The translations under genes were made by a program, and so were the position numbers. Below the pieces are notes generated by a model that saw only the letters and a list, made by a program, of their open reading frames with translations, was not told the DNA's origin and ran no database searches. A stretch of DNA of 63,311 nt from Candidatus Firestonebacteria bacterium RIFOXYD2_FULL_39_29 (GTDB taxonomy: Bacteria; Oederibacteriota; D2-FULL-39-29), in contig MFGV01000086.1 of assembly GCA_001778375.1 (NCBI GenBank), forward strand, positions 1 to 63,311. The letters run 5' to 3'. Shown here one piece after another: positions 24,989-34,052 of this stretch (within the stretch, counting starts at the first letter, position 1; each line of letters starts with the position of its first letter).

Positions 24989-25780
24989 ATGAAAAAATTG
25001 TATAAACTTGTAAAAAAAACAGATCTCTTGAAAGTTTATTTTCGCTCCTTTTTGATAGAAGCGTCGTGGAATTTTGAATCCATGCAGAATATCGGGTTTA
25101 CTTATGGGATATTACCGGTAGGAAGGAGGCTTTGCAAAACAAAAGAAGAACGTGCTCTTTTCTCAAAGAGACATCTGAAATTTTTTAATACACATCCTTC
25201 GATGGCTCCTGCTATTATGGGGGTCGTTATAAATCTGGAAGAAAGACATAAGCTGGGTGAAGAGGGGGTGCTTGAACAAATAGAAGGTGTAAAATCCAGT
25301 ATGATGGGTCCTCTTGCTGCCATCGGGGATAATGTGTTTTGGGAGTATCTCAGACCTTTTTCTGCGATTGTCGGAGTTTCTATTGTTTTGCTTTTTAAGG
25401 ATTCAAGACATCCTGCTTTAGCTTTCCTTGGGCCGTTGATTGCAATACTTATTTATAATTTGGTGAATGCATACATCAGATACAAAGGCTTGATTCAAGG
25501 CTATGAACGGGGAATGGAGATTGTTTCTGTGATCCAAAGCTTCAATTTGACGGGGTTGATAGATAAACTAAAATTTTCAGCTGCGCTTATTCTGGGTATT
25601 ACCGTTGCGCTGATTTTTCCGGCATTAAATATAAAGTATTTTGCTACGGCTTTTTTTAATAGCCTGCTGTTCCTTGGCGTTACATGGGCGTTTCTCGGAA
25701 TGTTAAAAATTAAAATTTACCCGACAGTTATCTTTTATTCGATAATTGCCGCAGCTATATTGGTAAAATATATATTCTAG
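24989..25780 (+). CDS. PTS mannose-family EIID
   Basis: A 263-residue partner of EIIC. Early motifs FLIEASWNFESMQNIGFTYG and FFNTHPSMAPAIMGVVINLEE are typical, as is MMGPLAAIGDNVFW, a conserved IID signature. The C-terminal third has hydrophobic segments. CGGAGG stands 4 nt before the ATG. With the IIA, IIB and IIC genes it completes one transporter. Confidence 0.95.
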   Translation: MKKLYKLVKKTDLLKVYFRSFLIEASWNFESMQNIGFTYGILPVGRRLCKTKEERALFSKRHLKFFNTHPSMAPAIMGVVINLEERHKLGEEGVLEQIEGVKSSMMGPLAAIGDNVFWEYLRPFSAIVGVSIVLLFKDSRHPALAFLGPLIAILIYNLVNAYIRYKGLIQGYERGMEIVSVIQSFNLTGLIDKLKFSAALILGITVALIFPALNIKYFATAFFNSLLFLGVTWAFLGMLKIKIYPTVIFYSIIAAAILVKYIF

Positions 25781-25792
25781 GCGGGGTGTGCT

Positions 25793-26062
25793 ATGGCAGA
25801 GATAGAAGTAGAAATAAAAAATAGACTGGGTTTGCATTTGCGGGCAGCAGCAACACTGGTAAAGATAACAGCCTTGTTTAAGTCTGATATCTTTTTAAAG
25901 AAAGACGAAGACGAAGTAAACGGCAAAAGTATTATGGGTATTATGACTCTTGCTGCAGCCCAGGGTACAAAGATTATAATAAAGGCCGTTGGTGTTGATG
26001 AAAAAGAGGCGTTGGAAAAGATTAAGGAAATAGTTGATAATAAGTTTGGGGAAGGCCAATGA
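25793..26062 (+). CDS. ptsH: Phosphocarrier protein HPr
   Basis: An 89-residue PTS carrier. The active-site His15 lies in LGLHLRAAATLV; most HPr proteins have HARPA, so residues 16 and 18 are changed (Leu, Ala). The regulatory Ser46 is kept in NGKSIMGIM, the target of the HprK encoded in the same gene run. LAAAQGTKIIIKA gives the third strand. The stop overlaps the EI start (ATGA), so the two general PTS proteins are made together. Confidence 0.96.
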   Translation: MAEIEVEIKNRLGLHLRAAATLVKITALFKSDIFLKKDEDEVNGKSIMGIMTLAAAQGTKIIIKAVGVDEKEALEKIKEIVDNKFGEGQ

Positions 26063-27801
26063 GAAAAGTTTACAAGGGTATAGCTGTCTCTTCAGGCGTG
26101 GTAATAGGAAGAGCCCTGGTATTGCCGGATCAGGAGATGCTTGTCATCAAAAAGGTTGTTTCTGAAGACAAAATAACCGAAGAGGTGATTCGCTTTAATG
26201 CTGCTCTGGAAAAGACCAGAGTTGAGATAAAAGCAATGCATTCCAAAGTTAAAAAAGAGATTGGCGGAAAACATTCTAATATTTTCGAGGCTCATCTCAT
26301 GATATTAGGCGATCCGATGCTTACTACTGATGTAGAAAAACACATTAAGAGTGAGAAACTCAGTGCGGAATCGGTATTTTCAAGATCTGTAAATAATTTG
26401 GTGGAAAGTTTCGAAAAAATAGAAGATGAATATCTTAAGGAACGTGCTAATGATGTAAGAGATATAGGACGCAGAGTGTTTAAGAATCTTACCGGCAGTA
26501 CCCGAGAGACTCTTGCCGATATTAAGGAAGAAGTTATTCTTTTCGCCAGGGACCTTTCGCCGTCTGATACAGTTACCATGAAGAGGGAGAAAGTAAAAGG
26601 ATTTTGCACGGATTTGGGGGGCAAAACTTCGCATACTGCAATCATCGCGAGGGCGCTGGAGATACCTGCGGTGGTAGGTGTCCAAAATATTTCGCAAAAT
26701 GTTTCTGACGGTGATTTGGTTGTTGTAGACGGTTCACTCGGTGTAATCATAGTTAATCCTAATGAAGAAGATCTTAAGCATTATAATAGAAAACGTGAAG
26801 ATTTGATAAAGCAGAACGCAAAACTCTCCAAGCTGCGTGAGCTGCCGGCGGAAACACTGGATGGCTACAAGATAGAATTAAGCGCAAATATCGAAATTGA
26901 GGATGAAGCAAAGCTGGTGGTAAAACACGGGGCGATCGGGGTAGGTTTATTTAGAACTGAATTCTTGTTTTTAAACCGGCTGGATTTGCCGAATGAAGAA
27001 GAACAATTTGCCTCTTACTTCAGGGCTGCGGAGTTTCTTTATCCCAATTCGGTGATAATAAGAACTCTGGATCTTGGAGGGGATAAATTTTTGTCGCATC
27101 TCGGGCTTTCGAAAGAAGAAAATCCTTTTTTAGGTCTCAGAGCTATACGTCTTTGTCTTGCTCGTCCTGAATTGTTTAAGCCTCAACTTCGCGCAATACT
27201 TCGGGCTTCTGAGTTGAAAAATGTGAAGATAATGTTTCCTATGATTTCAGGTATAGAGGAGTTTTTAAAGGCAAAAGAAATGTTGGAACAGGCTAAGAAT
27301 GATTTAAGAAAGGAAAAAAAATCATTTGATAATGAGATTGATCTTGGCGTAATGATTGAGATTCCTTCAGCTTCTTTAACTGCGGATATTCTTGCCAAAG
27401 AGGTTGACTTTTTTTCTATAGGAAGCAATGATCTTATTCAATATACGCTTGCTATAGACAGGGTTAACACTAATATGGCTCATATGTATAATCCCCTGCA
27501 TCCTTCAATATTACGGCAGCTTAAAAGGATTGTAACTTCTGCTCATAAAGAGGGTAAATGGGTCGGTATGTGCGGGGAGATGGCAAGTGATACTGCTTTC
27601 TCTGCGCTCTTAATCGGGCTGGGTATTGATGAACTTTCAACGGCGCCGGTGGCTGTTCCTGAAGTTAAAAAAGTCCTTAGATCCATCACAATGTCCGAGG
27701 CAAAGAAAATTGCGGCAGAGGCTCTCTCTTTTAGAACTCTTGATGAAGTGAAATTATATATGAATACTGTAAATAAAGGTTCTTGCAAATATTGTAAGTA
27801 A
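26059..27801 (+). CDS. ptsI: PTS enzyme I (PEP-protein phosphotransferase)
   Basis: A 580-residue enzyme I that takes phosphate from PEP and passes it to HPr His15. The phospho-histidine is His192 in GGKTSHTAIIARA. The C-terminal PEP-binding barrel has GVGLFRTEFLFL, ILRTLDLGGDK (read as IIRTLDLGGDK), FSIGSNDLIQYTLAIDR and the catalytic Cys loop VGMCGEMASD. No N-terminal GAF domain is attached, so this is the sugar-PTS form rather than EI-Ntr. Confidence 0.97.
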   Translation: MRKVYKGIAVSSGVVIGRALVLPDQEMLVIKKVVSEDKITEEVIRFNAALEKTRVEIKAMHSKVKKEIGGKHSNIFEAHLMILGDPMLTTDVEKHIKSEKLSAESVFSRSVNNLVESFEKIEDEYLKERANDVRDIGRRVFKNLTGSTRETLADIKEEVILFARDLSPSDTVTMKREKVKGFCTDLGGKTSHTAIIARALEIPAVVGVQNISQNVSDGDLVVVDGSLGVIIVNPNEEDLKHYNRKREDLIKQNAKLSKLRELPAETLDGYKIELSANIEIEDEAKLVVKHGAIGVGLFRTEFLFLNRLDLPNEEEQFASYFRAAEFLYPNSVIIRTLDLGGDKFLSHLGLSKEENPFLGLRAIRLCLARPELFKPQLRAILRASELKNVKIMFPMISGIEEFLKAKEMLEQAKNDLRKEKKSFDNEIDLGVMIEIPSASLTADILAKEVDFFSIGSNDLIQYTLAIDRVNTNMAHMYNPLHPSILRQLKRIVTSAHKEGKWVGMCGEMASDTAFSALLIGLGIDELSTAPVAVPEVKKVLRSITMSEAKKIAAEALSFRTLDEVKLYMNTVNKGSCKYCK

Positions 27802-27831
27802 TGTCGAAAAGTCAAAAGAATCCCGAAAACT

Positions 27832-28488
27832 ATGAAGATTAAAGAATTTCTCATGTTAAACATAATGCCGTTTGTTTTTACGGCCGCACTTCGCTTTATC
27901 GGTTTAACTCTCAGATTGTCCGAAACGGGCAATATTGCCCTAAGTCCAAAGCAAAAAAAGGCTCCTGCTTTATTCGCTTTCTGGCATAGTAGAATTCTCA
28001 CTTCAGTGTATTACTATAGAAATAGAAATATTCATACTCTGGTAAGTCTGAACCGTGACGGCGAATTTATTGACCGAATTATGCGGAAATTTGGGTATAG
28101 AAATATCCGCGGCTCAACCTCGAAAGACGGTTTTCGCGCTTTGCTTGGGCTAAAGCAGGTGTTAAAGGATGGAAATTACGTGGCAATAACACCTGATGGT
28201 CCAAGAGGTCCAAAGCAAAAGGCGCAGCTTGGAGCGATAACTCTTTCAAAAATAAGCGGAGTGCCTATAACGGCTTTTGCTTTTGATGCAAAACATAAAT
28301 GGATTTTAAAGAGTTGGGATAATTTCATAATACCAAAACCTTTTACTAAAGGTGTTTTTGTATTAGGTAAAGAGATATTTGTACCTGCCGGTGCTGATGA
28401 AATAGTTCTTGAAGAAAAAAGACAGGAACTCGAAGATGAGTTAAACCGCTTACAGGAAGAAGCCGGGAGATTATGCCAATCCAGATAA
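27832..28488 (+). CDS. DUF374 acyltransferase-like protein
   Basis: A 218-residue membrane-associated protein of the DUF374 family, related to lysophospholipid/lipid A acyltransferases. The His-containing block FAFWHSRILTSVYYYR, the strand LVSLNRDGEFI and ITPDGPRGPKQKAQ are the family motifs. It overlaps waaA by 16 nt, and DUF374 next to kdtA is a common arrangement, supporting a role in lipid A or inner-core assembly at the cytoplasmic face of the inner membrane. Confidence 0.85.
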   Translation: MKIKEFLMLNIMPFVFTAALRFIGLTLRLSETGNIALSPKQKKAPALFAFWHSRILTSVYYYRNRNIHTLVSLNRDGEFIDRIMRKFGYRNIRGSTSKDGFRALLGLKQVLKDGNYVAITPDGPRGPKQKAQLGAITLSKISGVPITAFAFDAKHKWILKSWDNFIIPKPFTKGVFVLGKEIFVPAGADEIVLEEKRQELEDELNRLQEEAGRLCQSR

Positions 28489-29738
28489 TAATATACAATG
28501 TATTCTCAGCATTAATAGTTTTAATTATTTTCCCTTTTCTCTTGATTTCTGCGGTATTTTTTGAGAAATATAGGTCGGGTTTATTAAACCGGCTTGGACT
28601 AATTCCTTTTGCATTTAAAAGAAAGGTTGAGGGCTTTGAAAATATCTGGATACATGCGGCCTCAGCGGGGGAGATAAAATGTGTTCTATCTCTGGCAGAA
28701 GAACTTAAAAAGAAATACCCTTCTGCAAATATTGTTTTTACTACCACCGGCATCAACGGGCAGAGAATGCTTAAAAAAGTATTGAAAGATACCCCTGCTT
28801 GCTATCTTCCTCTGGATCTTTACTTTTTTATTAAACCGTTAGTTAATATTATTAAGCCCAAAATATTGATTATTGCTGAGACGGAATACTGGCCGAATTT
28901 ATTTTATCTTGTTAAGAAAAAAGGAGCAAAAATAGTTGTTGTAAACGGAAGATTTTCTGCAAAAGCAGTCAGGCGTTATAGGTACGTTAATCCGATAATA
29001 AATAAAGTATTTGCTCTAACTGACGTATTTTCAATGAGAAGTCAGGAGGATTATGAAACGTTGTTAGCGCTTGGGGTTGACAGAAAGAAAATATATATTT
29101 CAGGAGATTTGAAATATGAAAAACCGCTAATTGATGAGGGGAAAAAAAAGACGCTGGAAACTGCTCTGAGACCTGTCTTAAGAGAAAAAGTAATGGTGTT
29201 TGGCAGTGTTCATTATAAAGAAGCAGGGGATATACTGGGAGCTTTCAAGCTGATTAAAACCGAAACACCCGATTTTACCCTGATTTTAGCTCCCAGATTT
29301 ATGGAAGAAATACCTGCCTTTGTTGATTTCATTGAAGCGGAGGGTTTTTCTTGCATAAAGAGGAGCAGCCCCGGGAAAGAGAAGGTGGATATTATTATTC
29401 TGGATACCTTTGGAGAGCTTTCTTATGCCTATGGGCTTTGTTTGGCAGCTTTTGTAGGAGGGTCCCTGGCTGACAAAATAGGCGGACACAATCTGTTAGA
29501 GCCTGTATATCTGGGAAAACCCGTACTTTTTGGTCCTTATGCGTTTAACTTCAAAGAAATGGAAGAAGAAATAAAAATTAATCTGGTAGGTTTTTTAGTG
29601 AAAGATGCAGAGTCTTTAGCCGAAAGAATGAATGATCTGTTAAATAACCCGGGCATGCTTTTAAATATTGAGAAAGCGGCAGCTGTATTGCTGGAAAAAC
29701 GCAAAGGCAGTTTACTTAAAACAGTGGAATTGATTTAA
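28473..29738 (+). CDS. waaA: 3-deoxy-D-manno-octulosonic acid transferase
   Basis: Glycosyltransferase (GT30) that adds Kdo to lipid A precursor at the inner membrane. An N-terminal membrane anchor is followed by WIHAASAGEIKCVLSLAEEL, TTTGINGQRM, LIIAETEYWPNLF (catalytic Glu region) and the second Rossmann domain with GGSLADKIGGHNLLEP. 421 residues is normal. It shows that the organism makes LPS of the Kdo type. It is the last of a set of closely spaced genes that begins at 15887. Confidence 0.95.
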   Translation: MPIQIIIYNVFSALIVLIIFPFLLISAVFFEKYRSGLLNRLGLIPFAFKRKVEGFENIWIHAASAGEIKCVLSLAEELKKKYPSANIVFTTTGINGQRMLKKVLKDTPACYLPLDLYFFIKPLVNIIKPKILIIAETEYWPNLFYLVKKKGAKIVVVNGRFSAKAVRRYRYVNPIINKVFALTDVFSMRSQEDYETLLALGVDRKKIYISGDLKYEKPLIDEGKKKTLETALRPVLREKVMVFGSVHYKEAGDILGAFKLIKTETPDFTLILAPRFMEEIPAFVDFIEAEGFSCIKRSSPGKEKVDIIILDTFGELSYAYGLCLAAFVGGSLADKIGGHNLLEPVYLGKPVLFGPYAFNFKEMEEEIKINLVGFLVKDAESLAERMNDLLNNPGMLLNIEKAAAVLLEKRKGSLLKTVELI

Positions 29739-29789
29739 AAAGAGGCGCTAGGTTCTAGGTCCTAGGGGCTGGGTTATATTAGGGAGTCT

Positions 29790-32069
29790 ATGCTGAGAAA
29801 AGTACTGCTCGTAATAATACTGATTTGTACCGTCTTTATGAAGGCGGACTTATATGAGAAAAATACTTCTTTTAAGAGTTCTGACGGGTTTTGCCAGTTT
29901 CGTACGGAATCTGCGGTAAGATTTCACTATGCAAAGCTTGTTTCAGAGGGAAAGAGAATCCCTGCTGTGGACGAAAAAGCTCAGTTTCCGGAAGGGCTTA
30001 AGGTTAAAGAGAGGATAAAACTTACCAATGAGTATTTTTCCGGAATCCTCTATAATTTTGTCTCTCATGAAACGCCTTTTCATGTTTATCTTGCGTATTT
30101 AATGTTTATTATCTCCGGTATTACTATATTTGCTGTTTATAGTGTATCAAATAAAATCTCCGGTCTAAAGTGGGCGGCTTTTATTCCTGTGCTATTTTTA
30201 GTTACCTCTTTTTCCTGGTATTCCAGGACGGTTGCCGGCGGATTTGTAGAAGAAGATTTTGCCCTTCCATTTATATTTTTAAGCTTTCTCTTTTACTTTT
30301 TAAAACATAAGGATCCGGCAAAAAAATATCTTTATCCATTGCTTTCAGGGCTCTTTCTTTTTGTTCCTTTGACTTCATGGCATATGACTCAATTCTTTTA
30401 TACTGTTTTTCTTGCGTTTATTGCTTTTGAATATTTTCTAAGGTACGAAGAGAGGGATGATACTGTTTTTCCGCTTCTGTTTATCGCAGGTTTTAACTTG
30501 TTGGGAGGTGTCCTGATTCCGACACTTAGAGCTGAGGGGTTTCTCTTTTCTTACTCCATGCTTGCTACTTATGCTCTGATTGGCTCCTGGTTGCTGGACA
30601 AAAAGATTAAGCTTAGTCTGTTTTCTTCATTAGGAATATTTATTCTACTGTCAGGGGTGCTGATATCCGGTTTTTCTTTCCTGGCAGGAAGACATAGCGG
30701 TGAGTATAATCATGTCTATCAACTGTTATATTATAAAATAAGATATTTTGGTACCAAACCTGATGATCCGTCCGGAATGCCCTTTGATGCAAAGGTTTTC
30801 TGGCAGGCGGGATTTGTAAGCCCGGTTTTTTCGAATATACTTATTCACTTTGGCGGTCTGTTTGTGGGAGCGGCCTTTGGAATAGGACTTATTATCTCAA
30901 AGTTTATTAAACGACAAACCTCAAAGATGGAAGAAGGACTGTTATTTTTCCTTATGGCGTTTATTCCTCTATATTTGCTTTTTGAAAGATTATATGTGTT
31001 TCTGGTGTTTTTCATGGTGCCGTTTTCTGTGCTGCTTTTGACCGTAAAACCTTTTAAAAATAATAGGGTGAAAAAAATATCAATTGCTGTTATTATTATT
31101 TTTGCTCTCGGTTGTCAATCATACCTGGGTTTTACAAAGGATATAAAACAAAATGACGCAGGGGTGCATCGCGATATGGTCAGCTGGCTTAAAAATAATG
31201 CTAAAGAAGAAGGCGCCATACTTTCAAATTTTGGTATTGCGGGACAGATATTTGCCTATGCTGATAAGCCTGTGGTGCTGCATCCCATGTTTGAATCCGC
31301 AGATATAAGAGCAAAGACAAAAGAATGCTATGAAGCTGTTTATAAAAGCGAAGAAGAGTTCTATGCCTTATGCCGTAAATATAAAGTAAGGTACTTTGTT
31401 TATGAATGGCAGTTTATTTTTGATAAGACAAAAAACTCGGTGCGTTATCAGATAAACCAGAATGCGGTGAATAATAAATCAGCCGCCTATAATTTCCATT
31501 TTTACCCGGAAAAGCTTAGCAAGTTCTCGTTAATGTTTCAGAATACATATTATAGAATTTATAAAGTTAATGAACCGGGTGAAAAAGTAACAATCCCTGC
31601 GCGGCTGGAATACTATCCGTTCTTTAATCCTCTGATATTTGCCAAAAAAGATAACAGCGGCAATATTAACGACACATATATTCATGAATTGATGAATATT
31701 GTCTGGCAGTTCCCTCAGATGCAGGCAAAAGCTTTAGTGCTTAGAAAACAGGGTAAAAACGATCTGGCAGAGTCGGAGTATAAAAAAATAACAGGAGCTG
31801 ATCCATATTTTCCTCAAGCAAGGGTTTCCCTTGCGGAATATTATATTTCAATAAATAAACCTCAGGAGGCTGCAAATCAAGCTGCCTCAGCTATTCAGCT
31901 TGATAAATACTATGTCGATGCATATTATTACCTGAGTCAGGCGTATTTTGTTGCCGGGCAGATTGACAATGCAATAGAAGTACTAAAAGAAACAGAAAAG
32001 TTCGCCCCCGAACATGAAGGCATAAAAAGAACGCTACAAATGTATCAGGATGCAAAAAAGAAAAAATAA
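29790..32069 (+). CDS. GT-C (STT3/PMT-like) membrane glycosyltransferase with C-terminal TPRs
   Basis: A 759-residue membrane protein. After the first hydrophobic segment an extracytoplasmic loop carries GFCQFRTESAVRFHYAKL, with the acidic/aromatic pattern of the first STT3 loop. About ten further membrane segments follow to residue 430. The soluble part includes ALCRKYKVRYFVYEWQF, and the last about 120 residues form two or three TPR units (ALVLRKQGKNDLAESEYKKI, then AYYYLSQAYFVAGQIDNAIE). It may glycosylate proteins or lipids on the outer face of the inner membrane. STT3 family membership is an inference from layout. Confidence 0.65.
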   Translation: MLRKVLLVIILICTVFMKADLYEKNTSFKSSDGFCQFRTESAVRFHYAKLVSEGKRIPAVDEKAQFPEGLKVKERIKLTNEYFSGILYNFVSHETPFHVYLAYLMFIISGITIFAVYSVSNKISGLKWAAFIPVLFLVTSFSWYSRTVAGGFVEEDFALPFIFLSFLFYFLKHKDPAKKYLYPLLSGLFLFVPLTSWHMTQFFYTVFLAFIAFEYFLRYEERDDTVFPLLFIAGFNLLGGVLIPTLRAEGFLFSYSMLATYALIGSWLLDKKIKLSLFSSLGIFILLSGVLISGFSFLAGRHSGEYNHVYQLLYYKIRYFGTKPDDPSGMPFDAKVFWQAGFVSPVFSNILIHFGGLFVGAAFGIGLIISKFIKRQTSKMEEGLLFFLMAFIPLYLLFERLYVFLVFFMVPFSVLLLTVKPFKNNRVKKISIAVIIIFALGCQSYLGFTKDIKQNDAGVHRDMVSWLKNNAKEEGAILSNFGIAGQIFAYADKPVVLHPMFESADIRAKTKECYEAVYKSEEEFYALCRKYKVRYFVYEWQFIFDKTKNSVRYQINQNAVNNKSAAYNFHFYPEKLSKFSLMFQNTYYRIYKVNEPGEKVTIPARLEYYPFFNPLIFAKKDNSGNINDTYIHELMNIVWQFPQMQAKALVLRKQGKNDLAESEYKKITGADPYFPQARVSLAEYYISINKPQEAANQAASAIQLDKYYVDAYYYLSQAYFVAGQIDNAIEVLKETEKFAPEHEGIKRTLQMYQDAKKKK

Positions 32070-32298
32070 TTTGAATTAGTCATATAAAACAAGAACAAAT
32101 ATCATGGTTGCTGTTATTGTAAAAGAATTTCATAAATGCTACAATTAACATGAAAAAGTAAAGATCTTTAAACAACTTTTAAGTATATTAAAAGACACTG
32201 GATCCCGTATTCCTCCACAAAGCGTTGGCGGACAGGCTGAGTACGGGATGACAACTATGTTGTCACTTTTATGGACATTGACAAACGGAGGATTATTT
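32070..32298. other. 229-nt gap with a palindromic repeat
   Basis: No gene is visible. The gap holds the palindrome at 32202-32249, described separately, and ends with the ribosome site CGGAGGA for the thymidylate-synthase-like gene. Confidence 0.6.
32200..32249 (-). repeat. Palindromic repeat with 'cctgtccgcca' module
   Basis: The outer stem ATCCCGTA (32202-32209) pairs perfectly with TACGGGAT (32242-32249). The minus strand of the loop reads cagcctgtccgccaacgctt then tgtggagg. This is the same module found in the loop of structured element copy 3 (37597-37624), showing that one palindromic module has entered different contexts. Confidence 0.65.
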
Positions 32299-33123
32299 AT
32301 GGATGGAAATATACCGGCAATAAGAGTGGAAGGCGAGACGCTCCCTGAAGCCTGGGAAAAGGCTGTTATTGCTACATGGGAACAAGGTGTGCCGATAAAA
32401 ACCGAGTATGACAAGCCGGGAGATCCGGCCAGCAGGGATTGTACTATGATGATGGTTGTTAATGACCCATTTAAAGAGCCGCGTATTCACAGGGCTTTTC
32501 CCGGAGGGTTAGAGGATCTTGAAGTCTACAGGCAGGAAGTGGTTGACGGTATTCATGATCATTGGATAAAACCTGAAGAGGGCAAGTGGACCTATACTTA
32601 TCATGAGAGGCTTTTTGATTACAAAATGGAAGGTAAGTCTATTAACCAGATAAATTATATTATTGATAAACTGTCGGAAAGCTTTTACTCCAGAAGGGCT
32701 CAGGCTATTACCTGGAATCCTTTAAAAGACCCGCCTTCTTATGACCCTCCTTGCCTTCAGATGTTTTGGGCAAGAGTGCAGGAGACTGCGGATGGTAAAA
32801 ATTACCTTAACGTAAACACAATCTGGCGTAGTAATGATGCATACAAGGCTGCTTTTATGAACATTTTTGCGCTTACCGAGCTTCAAAGAATGATAGCCGA
32901 GAAAATAAGCGAAAAGAGCGGGAAAAAAGTAATCCCGGGACGATATGTGCATTATGCGAACAGCTTCCATATATATGGTTCTTACTTTAAAGATTTTAAA
33001 AATTTCTTAGAGACCGTTAAAAACAGGAAATGGGAAGACCGTGTCTGGAATACAGAATTTGCCGAACCTTTTTTTGAAATAGGAAAAGAAAAAATTAGAG
33101 TTGAGCAAAGTCAAAATATATGA
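32299..33123 (+). CDS. Thymidylate synthase-like protein
   Basis: A 274-residue member of the thymidylate synthase/dCMP hydroxymethylase fold. The start is chosen by CGGAGGA (32286-32292). Catalytic Cys is in PPCLQMFWARV. The phosphate/nucleotide loop RSNDAYKAAFMN keeps the Arg, Ser, Asp and distal Asn at the same spacing as R166-N177 of E. coli ThyA, and FHIYGSYFKDF keeps His and Tyr of the HxY motif. The N-terminal half is divergent. It may make dTMP or modify another pyrimidine; no folate partner gene (folA) is adjacent. Confidence 0.75.
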   Translation: MDGNIPAIRVEGETLPEAWEKAVIATWEQGVPIKTEYDKPGDPASRDCTMMMVVNDPFKEPRIHRAFPGGLEDLEVYRQEVVDGIHDHWIKPEEGKWTYTYHERLFDYKMEGKSINQINYIIDKLSESFYSRRAQAITWNPLKDPPSYDPPCLQMFWARVQETADGKNYLNVNTIWRSNDAYKAAFMNIFALTELQRMIAEKISEKSGKKVIPGRYVHYANSFHIYGSYFKDFKNFLETVKNRKWEDRVWNTEFAEPFFEIGKEKIRVEQSQNI

Positions 33124-33444
33124 CCATAACTCTTTGCGAAATCCGCCTAGGCGGAAGGAAAAAAAGAAAGGTATTTGAAAAACAGGTGCGAAGTATTTTA
33201 GATAGCAATTACTAAGGTTAAAGCACTAAGCACTAAACAATAACTAAATAAGATAAAATAACTAATAACTAAACAAAAATAATATATATAACAATGATTT
33301 TGTTTGTAATTTAAGTATTAAGATATTAAAATTTGTTTAGTGCTTAGAATTTAATTCTTAGTTATTTGAGGTATGTTCGTAAAAGGAACCACCTGCGTTA
33401 ATATCTTACTAAAAGCGTAGAATCTTTTTTTAAAGGAGTAATAT
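33124..33444. other. 321-nt gap with hairpin and inverted-repeat copy D
   Basis: No coding frame is seen. It holds a perfect TCCGCC-ta-GGCGGA hairpin at 33142-33155 and, from 33208 to 33369, an inverted-repeat element of the 'gcactaa' family. The ribosome site AAAGGAG for ybaB lies at its right end. Confidence 0.65.
33208..33369. repeat. Inverted-repeat element, 'gcactaa' family, copy D
   Basis: The left arm (ttactaaggttaaagcacta, then agcactaaacaataac) mirrors the right arm at 33331-33369 (tttgtttagtgcttagaatt, then taattcttagttatttg). The interior shares atgattttgttt with copy A at 2319-2567 but lacks the two-hairpin insert, so copy D looks like the basic form. Confidence 0.75.
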
Positions 33445-33744
33445 ATGTTTGACAAAATGAAACAGATGTATGATTTACAAAAGAAAGCGAGAGAGATAAA
33501 GAAAGAATTAGAGGCGACAATAGTTAATGTGGAAGAAGCGGGCGGAAAGATAAAAATAGCGATGAACGGTGAGTTTAAACTTGTAAGTATCTCTATTGAT
33601 CCGTATTTTCTGGCTCCTGAAAGAAAGATAGATCTTGAAAATGCCATAAAGAGGGTAATTTCCAACGGAGTTGGACAGTCCCAGGCCGCAAGTGCGGGGA
33701 AGATGAAAGAGTTGACGAAAGGTATGGGGTTACCGAACTTCTAA
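33445..33744 (+). CDS. YbaB/EbfC nucleoid-associated protein
   Basis: A 99-residue member of the YbaB/EbfC family, dimeric DNA-binding proteins that also associate with recombination genes. MFDKMKQMYDLQKKAREIKKEL is the N-terminal helix and VNVEEAGGKIKIAMNGEFKLVSISIDP the central sheet. AAAGGAG is in good position. It usually sits between dnaX and recR; neither neighbour is present here, so the classic context is broken. Confidence 0.92.
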   Translation: MFDKMKQMYDLQKKAREIKKELEATIVNVEEAGGKIKIAMNGEFKLVSISIDPYFLAPERKIDLENAIKRVISNGVGQSQAASAGKMKELTKGMGLPNF

Positions 33745-34052
33745 ATAACAAGTATATAGTACAAGGGACGAAGTACAAAGTTTACATAATTGAGTTTTTA
33801 TGGCGAGTATGCCGCAGAAAGTCACGGAGGTAACTCCGTGGATGAATGCGGCATGAATAATAAATTGAATTCCATTCGCCGAAACTTCGGACGTAAGTCC
33901 GCAGAGGTTCATTAAATAAAAAGCCACATTAATCTAAGACGTTATGGACATTTACGGACTTTATAGACTTTTATAGACACTCTTCAGTCAGTATTAGCTT
34001 GCAAATTAGAGGTTCTAAGTGAAAAGTAAGAAGTAGTAAAAGGAGAACTGGT
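33745..34052. other. 308-nt gap with structured element copy 2 and 'gacgttatggac' words
   Basis: No gene is seen. The structured element occupies 33795-33921. From 33937 to 33985 comes a run of degenerate repeats (gacgttatggacatttacgg, then actttatagac) also found at 3964-4010 and, inverted, near 56779-56830. AAAGGAG precedes the next ATG. Confidence 0.65.
33795..33921 (+). repeat. Two-hairpin structured element, copy 2
   Basis: Hairpin 1 has stem ATGCCGCA (33809-33816) with TGCGGCAT (33847-33854), inner GAAA, CACGGAG-GTAA-CTCCGTG, then GATGAA. Hairpin 2 has CTTCGGAC-GTAA-GTCCGCAG (33885-33904) with AGGTTCAT after it. A closing stem TTTTTAT/ATAAAAA (33795-33801 with 33915-33921) is possible. 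The stems differ in sequence from copy 1 but all stay paired, and the GNRA loops and the GAAA, GATGAA and AGGTTCAT flanks are constant. Confidence 0.7.
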
